Assembly (NCBI GenBank): GCA_964625145.1
Contig: CAZVAQ010000001.1
Location: 4,648 to 68,647 of the forward strand
Length of the DNA stretch: 64,000 bases
Reading direction: 5' to 3'
Source of the DNA: CAYTRP01 sp964625145
Lineage (GTDB): Bacteria > Sumerlaeota > Sumerlaeia > SLMS01 > JAHLLQ01
Shown: positions 58,526-64,000 of the stretch, piece after piece
Numbering within the stretch: position 1 is the first letter of the stretch
Layout of the letters: each line of letters begins with the position of its first letter
The notes under the pieces: model-generated
What the model was told of the DNA's origin: nothing
Database searches by the model: none
What the model saw: only the letters and a program-made list of their open reading frames with translations
Position numbers and translations under genes: made by a program

Positions 58526-59118
58526 GTGACCAGGACAACAACAAGCCATACCACCACGAGATCTCCATCGATGACAATGACGGCCCGTTGGATTGGGCCG
58601 CCGCGTTGCGCGATCTGGAGAAGGGCGCGCCAAGTGCCGACGTGCCCGACCGCACGCCCATCTCAACGGTAAAGTCCACTTCGCCTTCGCCAAGCGAATC
58701 GCGCCCTGCCAGTTCCGGCATCGTTCGGCCGAGTGCACAATCGCGCGCCAAGTACGAGGAGCTGGCGAAGAAGCGCGCGGTGACCATCAGCGAGGAGGAC
58801 CTGAAGACGCTCGATGAGTTGGCCGACATTCTCTCGTCGGTGAACATCGCCAGCTCGCTGTTGGATGGATTTGTCCAGCATCATCCCGACGCGGTGCAGC
58901 CGCGGATTCTGGAGGGATGGAAGCACAACCTGAAGGAAACCGCACAGATCATGATGCGCGAATTCCACCAGCTCCGGAACGGGAAGGAAAACAAGACTTA
59001 CGACCCGCGCACAGTCTGCACGGTGTGCCATACCGTGTATCTCGCTCCCCTGCCGGACGGGATCTGTGACGAGTGCCGGGCCAACGCCGTCAGCAGCAAG
59101 AGGGACGGCGCGTACTAA
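58522..59118 (+). CDS. Unknown-family protein, paralogue B, with C-terminal zinc knuckle
   Basis: The product is 198 residues from GTG 58522, overlapping the stop of paralogue A. Shared segments are GPLDWAAALRDLEKG (A: GPIDWTSALKELESA), ELADILSSVNIASSLLDGF (A: ELSEVLTSVNSALNQLKRF) and GWKHNLKETAQIMMREFHQLR (A: VWEDSLRETATVMTREFRRLR). Unlike A it has a C-terminal CTVC-x14-CDEC zinc motif. The two look like a tandem duplication whose copies have diverged, perhaps forming a heterodimer. Function is unknown. Confidence 0.65.
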   Translation: MSDQDNNKPYHHEISIDDNDGPLDWAAALRDLEKGAPSADVPDRTPISTVKSTSPSPSESRPASSGIVRPSAQSRAKYEELAKKRAVTISEEDLKTLDELADILSSVNIASSLLDGFVQHHPDAVQPRILEGWKHNLKETAQIMMREFHQLRNGKENKTYDPRTVCTVCHTVYLAPLPDGICDECRANAVSSKRDGAY

Positions 59119-59201
59119 GACCCGCCCTATGACTGCGTGGCTTCCTCGTGTGCGTAATCCTGCCACAGCCGCACGCATTGCTTCCCCTGCAAGGATCCTG
59201 A

Positions 59202-59900
59202 ATGCCCGGTCCCCCCGAGAATCGCCAAGTCATCCTGAACCGGATCGAGGCCGCCTGTGCCCGGGCACGCCGCGATCCTTCAGAGGTGCGTCTGGTCGCG
59301 GTTTCCAAGTTCCGGCCAATCGAGCAGACCCACGAACTGTACAATGCGGGGCAGCGGGACTTCGCGGAGAACCGGGTGCAGGAAGGGAGGGAGAAAATCC
59401 CGCGCCTGCCGGGCGATATTGCGTGGCACCTGATTGGACAGCTCCAAACCAACAAGGCGAAGTACCTGCCGGGTCTCTTCACCTGGGTACATTCCGTGGA
59501 CCGCCCAGAAGTTGTGGATGCCTTGGAAAAGGCCTACGCCAAGGCAAACCTGACCGTCCGGGTGCTGATCGAGGTAAACGTGGCCGGAGAGAAGCAGAAG
59601 GCGGGAGTGGCGCCCGACCAGTTGGCTGAGCTGATCCGCCATGCCGCGGCCCGGCCCCACCTGGACATCCGGGGGCTGATGACCATGGCCCCGTTCGTTG
59701 ACGACCCCGAGGAGGTCCGGCCAGTCTTCCGACAGCTTCGCGAGTTGGCCGTGCGCACCGAAGGTGAGACGGGGGTTGCCCTCCCCGAGTTGTCCATGGG
59801 CATGACTAATGACTTCGAGGTCGCTGTCGAGGAAGGCGCCACCATGGTGCGCATTGGCACGGCCCTCTACCAATCCGACGAAGGGATCCCCAAGCCTTGA
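59202..59900 (+). CDS. YggS-family pyridoxal-phosphate homeostasis protein
   Basis: The product is 232 residues from ATG 59202, with AAGGA upstream. The alanine-racemase-like TIM barrel shows RLVAVSKFRPIEQ with the PLP-binding Lys, DFAENRVQEGREKI, WHLIGQLQTNKAKY, VLIEVNVAGEKQKAGV, IRGLMTMAPF, LSMGMTNDFEVAVEEGATMVRIGTALY. Family members bind PLP and maintain B6 vitamer balance without known catalysis. A TTG at 59897 of the next gene overlaps its stop. Confidence 0.95.
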   Translation: MPGPPENRQVILNRIEAACARARRDPSEVRLVAVSKFRPIEQTHELYNAGQRDFAENRVQEGREKIPRLPGDIAWHLIGQLQTNKAKYLPGLFTWVHSVDRPEVVDALEKAYAKANLTVRVLIEVNVAGEKQKAGVAPDQLAELIRHAAARPHLDIRGLMTMAPFVDDPEEVRPVFRQLRELAVRTEGETGVALPELSMGMTNDFEVAVEEGATMVRIGTALYQSDEGIPKP

Positions 59901-61429
59901 CCGCTCCCGCCTCCGCGACAGACGCCCAAACCGTAGTCCAGAAAATCTCTGCGGAAATCGATGCCCTGCGCGATGATCTCCTGTGCGACACGGCAAGGTT
60001 GCTACAGTTCCGCACAGTTAGTGGTGGCTCCCCCGAACAGGAAGAGGAGTACCAGCGAGAGATTCCCGCGTGTCTGGCATGGCTGAAGGAACTGTCCGCG
60101 TCGATGGGTTTCGAGTTTCGCGAGATCCAGGGCGTCGCAGCAGAGATCGTTTGGAATCATCCCGACGAGAACGCGCCGCGCTTTGCCATCGCATCGCACA
60201 TTGATGTGGTGACGCCGGTCGGCGAGTGGACGCATCCCCCCTTCTCGGGCGCGATTGCCGATGGGTACATGTGGGGGCGGGGAACACAGGACGACAAGGG
60301 CCCATTGATGCAATCGCTCTACGGCATGTATGCCGTCAAGCGCGCGGGCATCCAACCGCCGTGCTCCGTGGCCATTGTCATTGGCACGATGGAGGAAACC
60401 GGACAGTGGCGCGACATGCAGGTCTACCTGCAGAACGCGAAGAAGCCGGACTTTGCCTTCACGCCGGACGCGAACTTCCCGATCATCAACGGCGAGAAAG
60501 GAATGCTGTCCGTCTATGTGGACGCAGAGTGGCCCGATGGTGGCATTGATGGCGAGACCGGCATGGAGTTCATTCGCCTGACCGGCGGCGAGCGGGAGAA
60601 CATCGTGCCCGCCTCGGCGGAACTTGTCATCCGGTTCCCTTCCGAAAACCGAACGGAAGTGCTGAAGGAACTGGTGCGGACGACGACGGAGTATGTCGTC
60701 GAGCACGACAACGCCAACATCACGCTGCAGCCCAATCGCCAACGGGACCTGGGAGATGGACGTTACGAGGCCGTCGCGAGCTTTGTTGGCAAGGCCGCCC
60801 ATTCCTCCACCCCCGCCAAGGGGCATAATGCGATCGTCGACGCCATTGACTTCGTCAAGGGCATCGAGACGTTCCCCGAGCCGATGCGGCGCTTTGCAAG
60901 CTTCCTTCACATCGCCGGCGCAGACATGACCGGCGAATCCATCGGCGTCGCGGCCAACCATGATTTCATCGGGCCCACCACCGTATGTTTGTCGCTGTTG
61001 GATCTTGGCAAGACACGCGGGCGCGCCGTGTTGAACATTCGTCCGACGATGGGTTGGACGGCCGACAAGGTTCTGGAACAACTGCGCAAGACGTTGGATG
61101 CCTACCAGGAACCTGTGGGCCGCCGCATGGAGCTGTCGGTGAAGGGGGAGAAGAAGAATCCCATCTACCTGGATCCGCAGGACCCGCGCGTTGCCGGGGG
61201 GATCAAGGCGCTTCAGGAGGCATATTCCCTGGTGACGGGCCGTGAGCCGGAACTGAAGTCCATCGGCGGAACCACCTATGCGAAGGCGCTACCGAATTGC
61301 TGCGCGTTTGGCCCGGTCATGTCGCCGGAGGAAGCGGAGCTCGCTCATCAGTGCGACGAGCGCGTGCCCGTCGAGGCGATCATCCGCAACGCGAAGATTT
61401 ACGGCGCGTCGGTGGCATTGTTCCGATGA
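59897..61429 (+). CDS. M20-family dipeptidase (PepV/Sapep-like)
   Basis: The product is 510 residues from a TTG at 59897 (TTGA overlap with the YggS gene). The metallopeptidase core has FAIASHIDVVTPVGEW (first zinc His and Asp), MWGRGTQDDKGPLMQSL, IGTMEETGQWRDM with the general-base Glu and the bridging Glu, and ALPNCCAFGPVMSPEEAELAHQCDE with the last His. The lid domain lies between about 190 and 410 (SFVGKAAHSSTPAKGHNAI). It is a cytoplasmic di-zinc dipeptidase, probably of broad specificity. Its end overlaps the convergent membrane gene by 31 bases. Confidence 0.88.
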   Translation: MTAPASATDAQTVVQKISAEIDALRDDLLCDTARLLQFRTVSGGSPEQEEEYQREIPACLAWLKELSASMGFEFREIQGVAAEIVWNHPDENAPRFAIASHIDVVTPVGEWTHPPFSGAIADGYMWGRGTQDDKGPLMQSLYGMYAVKRAGIQPPCSVAIVIGTMEETGQWRDMQVYLQNAKKPDFAFTPDANFPIINGEKGMLSVYVDAEWPDGGIDGETGMEFIRLTGGERENIVPASAELVIRFPSENRTEVLKELVRTTTEYVVEHDNANITLQPNRQRDLGDGRYEAVASFVGKAAHSSTPAKGHNAIVDAIDFVKGIETFPEPMRRFASFLHIAGADMTGESIGVAANHDFIGPTTVCLSLLDLGKTRGRAVLNIRPTMGWTADKVLEQLRKTLDAYQEPVGRRMELSVKGEKKNPIYLDPQDPRVAGGIKALQEAYSLVTGREPELKSIGGTTYAKALPNCCAFGPVMSPEEAELAHQCDERVPVEAIIRNAKIYGASVALFR

Positions 61430-63177
61430 ACTGGCAGAAACACCACGATTGAGTTGAGCACGATATCCGGTTCTCGATCATAGAGGCCCGGATAGGCGTC
61501 GCGCACCCATTGCAGGGTGAAGAGGCTGACGGCAGTGGGGCGCGTGAGGTCGGGATTCTCGCGCTCGGGCATGTCGATGGCCTGTCCCCAGTCTGGCAGG
61601 ATTGCGATGTAGTCGTTGATGCCGTAGCTCTCCGGTCGGCTGCTGCCAAAGTAAGACAGGTTCAATGCCGTCACGTCGTTGTCCCTCATCCATTCGGCGA
61701 GCAGTGGCAGGTCCCCGCCCCAATCTATGTTGCTGTCGTTGATGATGTGATGAACGCGGTATGTATTGCCAAAGACGGCGTTGATGTAAGTAGCCTGGTG
61801 CGGGTGCGTCCAGATGGCTGTCGCCAGTTGCGAGAGCAGGAGAAATGCTGCGGCGCCTTGTTGCGCACGATTGCCGCGCGTGATCCAGTTAATGGCAAGC
61901 GCGCCAAGGAAGACGCTGAGCGGGAAGTAGATGAACAGGACGTGCCGGTGACCGATGTTCACGCGCCCAATAACAACGAGTAGGAACAGCGCCACAAACG
62001 GCATCAGCAGAATGCACGCACGTTGCAGGCGCCATGCTTGCGTGAGTGATGCACGGCGGCGTCCTTTGCGAACCTGTACAATCAATGCGACAACCAGCGC
62101 GGCGATGATGGGAAGCGGCGTCTTGATGAGAAACGTGACGAAAAAGTAGGGAATCGTGCCGCCTGTGCGCTCGCCGAAGAAGGTGACCAGGCGGCCCTGC
62201 ATCGAGCCCATGTGCGCCAGCGTGGAGAGGGTTGCCTCCGGCAGCAATCGGGTCTCCCACAAGGCATTCGCCAATTGGTCCCATCCTGAGAGTGGAGTGC
62301 GCGTGACGGGTACGCCATAGTCAAGCGGGCGCCAGAGATCGGCACCGGTGGGTAGCAGGGAAAAGCGGAAGAACGCCCCCGCCCAGCAAGCGAGGAACGC
62401 CGCCACAAATGTTGCGACAAACAGAATCGACCAATGGCGATGCCCAACCCGCCCGCCGGAAAATCTGCACAGGATTACGAGAGTGATGAGCGTGAAAGCG
62501 ATGAAGACGCTGGCGGGGAGCTTTACCTGCGAGGCGAGCCCCGCCACGATGGCGAAGGCGATCACGCGGCGCATGTCGGGACTGCGCCACCAGCGGAAGG
62601 CGACCCAACTCACCGCGGCGCAGGCAGCGACCATCGGAACATCAAACGTCACATAGGCTGCATGACCGAGGTACTCCGGATAGAAGAGGAGGAGCGCCGC
62701 CGCCGCGAGGCCGCTCTCCGCGCGCCCGCCAACTTCCCTCCCCCACAGGAAAGCCAGCCATCCGCCAAGCAGCCCGAAAGCGATTGGCGCCAAACGAGCC
62801 AGCACCAGACGCCACTGATGGTGGTCGTCCTGCCGGAAGAGGAGATAATGCCCCCAGCGATGCTGCGCTCCTTCAAACCACCATCGGAAGCGGGAGTCTT
62901 CCTCCGGCCATTCGACAGTCATGTCGGGCGGATCGATTAGATAGAGCGGTAGCGCCGCGGCGAGCTTGACCAGATTGGGATGTTCCGGGTTCATCCGGAA
63001 ATCGCCGTAGTGCAGATAGGCAAGACCGGCGCCGATATGGGGAACTTCGTCGGCGGTGGCGGATTTGTTCCAGGCGATGTTCACGCCCATGACGGCGAAG
63101 AGCACCATCATCGCGGCAAGGATGGCATGAGCCTGAGCACCGGAGAGGGTTCGCGCCACAAGCAGGGCCTCCACCAA
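61399..63177 (-). CDS. ArnT/PMT-like membrane glycosyltransferase
   Basis: The product is 592 residues from a TTG at 63177; GTG 63174 is equally possible. About 11-12 transmembrane helices are spread over residues 15-430. The first luminal loop carries ATADEVPHIGAGLAYLHYGDF, with the Asp-Glu that in GT-C enzymes of the GT39/GT83 group binds the metal and acceptor. VGHRHWSILF, SQVKLPASVF and NIGHRHVLFIYFPLSVFLG follow. A soluble C-terminal domain contains HHIINDSNIDWGGDLPLLAEWMRDN. The sugar donor would be a polyprenyl-phosphate sugar. The acceptor is unknown. It overlaps the M20 gene and follows the lpdA terminator. Confidence 0.75.
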   Translation of the reverse strand: MVEALLVARTLSGAQAHAILAAMMVLFAVMGVNIAWNKSATADEVPHIGAGLAYLHYGDFRMNPEHPNLVKLAAALPLYLIDPPDMTVEWPEEDSRFRWWFEGAQHRWGHYLLFRQDDHHQWRLVLARLAPIAFGLLGGWLAFLWGREVGGRAESGLAAAALLLFYPEYLGHAAYVTFDVPMVAACAAVSWVAFRWWRSPDMRRVIAFAIVAGLASQVKLPASVFIAFTLITLVILCRFSGGRVGHRHWSILFVATFVAAFLACWAGAFFRFSLLPTGADLWRPLDYGVPVTRTPLSGWDQLANALWETRLLPEATLSTLAHMGSMQGRLVTFFGERTGGTIPYFFVTFLIKTPLPIIAALVVALIVQVRKGRRRASLTQAWRLQRACILLMPFVALFLLVVIGRVNIGHRHVLFIYFPLSVFLGALAINWITRGNRAQQGAAAFLLLSQLATAIWTHPHQATYINAVFGNTYRVHHIINDSNIDWGGDLPLLAEWMRDNDVTALNLSYFGSSRPESYGINDYIAILPDWGQAIDMPERENPDLTRPTAVSLFTLQWVRDAYPGLYDREPDIVLNSIVVFLPVHRNNATDAP

Positions 63178-63182
63178 AAGAA

Positions 63183-63206
63183 GAGGCCCCTCCGGGGAGG
63201 AGCCTC
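63183..63206 (-). terminator. Terminator after lpdA
   Basis: GAGGC-C-CCTCC pairs with GGAGG-A-GCCTC with one mismatch. It lies 56 bases past the minus-strand lpdA stop and is followed on the minus strand by TTCTTTTGG. Confidence 0.6.
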
Positions 63207-63262
63207 AACGAGAGAAAGCGGCTTGAAGGAATCCCTGACTCCGGATTCCTGACCCCGATCCC

Positions 63263-64000
63263 CTAGATATGAATCGCCTGTCCATCGGCGGCGGCGGCGG
63301 CTTCCATCATCGCCTCGGCCAGCGTCGGGTGCGCGTGGATCGTGCGGTGAATGTCCTCCGACGTCGCTTCCAGCGACTTGGCCAATCCCATCTCGGCGAT
63401 CATCTCGGTGGCTTCGGAGCCGACGATGTGGGCGCCGATGACCTCGCCATACTTCTTGCCGAAGATGAGCTTCACCATGCCTTCGGCGTCGCCGCCGGCA
63501 ACGGCCTTGCCAGAGGCGCGGAACGGGAACTTGCCGACCTTGTACTCCAGACCCTTCTCCTTGGCTGCCTCCTCGGTGAGGCCGACGCTGGCGACCTGTG
63601 GCTGGCAATAGGTGCAGCCGGGGATGTTGGAGTAGTCGATCGGATGTGGGTTCAAGCCGTGGATGGCCTCAATGCAATGCATGGCCTCGGCGCTGGCAAC
63701 ATGGGCGAGCCACGGCGGCCCGATGACGTCGCCAATGGCGTAGACACCCTTCACGTTGGTGCGGTAATGCTCATCGACCTTGATGTGATTTCTCTCCACC
63801 TGGACGCCAACTTCTTCCAGGCCAATGTTCTCGACATTGCCCTGGACGCCAACTGCCATGAGGCACTTCTCCGCCTCGGTGGTCTCCGGCTTGCCGTCCT
63901 TCCCCTTCTTCCACGTGACGACGACACCCTTCCCCTTCTTTTCGACCTTGTCGACGAAGACGCCGGTGTTGAGATCGATGCCGCGGTGCTTCAGGGACTT
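63263..64000 (-). CDS. lpdA: Dihydrolipoamide dehydrogenase, N-terminal part beyond the window
   Basis: 246 codons are visible and the frame is open to the window end, so the FAD domain is outside. The visible part starts KSLKHRGIDLNTGVFVDKVEKK, passes AEKCLMAVGVQGNVENIGLE, then VKGVYAIGDVIGPPWLAHVASAEAM and the dimerisation domain QPQVASVGLTEEAAKEKG, with the active-site base in TIHAHPTLAEAM (His and Glu). The enzyme reoxidises dihydrolipoyl groups of 2-oxoacid dehydrogenase complexes or the glycine cleavage system with NAD+. A terminator follows. Confidence 0.94.
   Translation of the reverse strand, partial: KSLKHRGIDLNTGVFVDKVEKKGKGVVVTWKKGKDGKPETTEAEKCLMAVGVQGNVENIGLEEVGVQVERNHIKVDEHYRTNVKGVYAIGDVIGPPWLAHVASAEAMHCIEAIHGLNPHPIDYSNIPGCTYCQPQVASVGLTEEAAKEKGLEYKVGKFPFRASGKAVAGGDAEGMVKLIFGKKYGEVIGAHIVGSEATEMIAEMGLAKSLEATSEDIHRTIHAHPTLAEAMMEAAAAADGQAIHI

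Overview
The window is GC-rich, gene-dense bacterial chromosome with a Gram-negative-style protein content: exported proteins, a type IV pilin-like protein and cytoplasmic housekeeping enzymes. A run of 100 Ns at 38009-38108 shows it comes from a scaffolded draft or metagenome assembly. The pilin-like leader and N-terminus, the very large exported repeat proteins, the GHL10 and GH18-like glycosidases, the EF-G2-type factor and scattered GGCAGGC..GCCTGCC palindromes resemble uncultivated FCB/PVC-neighbour bacteria. Sumerlaeota (BRC1) is my best guess. This is an inference from gene flavour, because no rRNA or marker tree is available here. No CRISPR array, prophage, insertion sequence or rRNA was seen. 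One tRNA, Thr(CGT), is present.

Layout. 1-4.3 kb: the end of a biotin ligase, a CAP-domain protein and a large GH18-like exported protein. 4.4-6.7 kb (minus): DUF167, purine nucleoside phosphorylase and a DksA-like protein with a long Lys/Ala/Pro tail. 7-15.3 kb (plus): alaS, a GNAT enzyme, pyrG, nadB and anmK. 15.6-17 kb (minus): an exported LD-carboxypeptidase and a small membrane protein. 17.1-18.6 kb: a DnaC-like ATPase and rex, with a Rex-operator-like palindrome between them. 18.6-22.9 kb (minus): dprA, priA and a multi-pass membrane protein. 23-32.5 kb (minus): the most unusual locus, a pilin-like gene, an exported partner and a 2,622-residue exported protein whose N-terminal matrixin-like domain has lost its zinc ligands. 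33-38.9 kb: an EF-G2-like GTPase, a J-domain membrane protein, Uma2, then nrdR, trxA, hisA and fabI on the minus strand around the gap. 38.9-40.7 kb: an accessory islet with an Rhs-core remnant, a PIN toxin/antitoxin-like pair and a zinc-ribbon protein. 40.7-42.9 kb: argJ, an FtsB-like protein and a small PilZ-like protein. 43-49 kb: tRNA-Thr, an exported GHL10 glycosidase, aroA and two exported unknowns. 49.2-53.5 kb: pepF, a DUF2400 gene and purH. 53.6-57.3 kb (minus): a sarcosine-oxidase-like flavoenzyme and a YfhO-like membrane protein. 57.4-61.4 kb (plus): an RNA methyltransferase, two tandem paralogues of an unknown family, a YggS-type protein and an M20 dipeptidase. 61.4-64 kb (minus): a membrane glycosyltransferase and most of lpdA.

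Genes are packed tightly. ATGA, GTGA or TTGA stop/start overlaps recur (DUF167/PNP, LdcA, priA/dprA, argJ, pepF/DUF2400, yggS/M20), as do tail-to-tail overlaps (rex, aroA, M20). Three large exported proteins (1115-4324, 23053-30921, 43081-45696) end in a similar short acidic/Pro plus aromatic-hydrophobic C-terminal tail, a candidate sorting or processing signal. The best candidates for an undescribed system are the pilin/partner/pseudo-matrixin locus with this tail, and the tandem paralogue pair at 58-59 kb.
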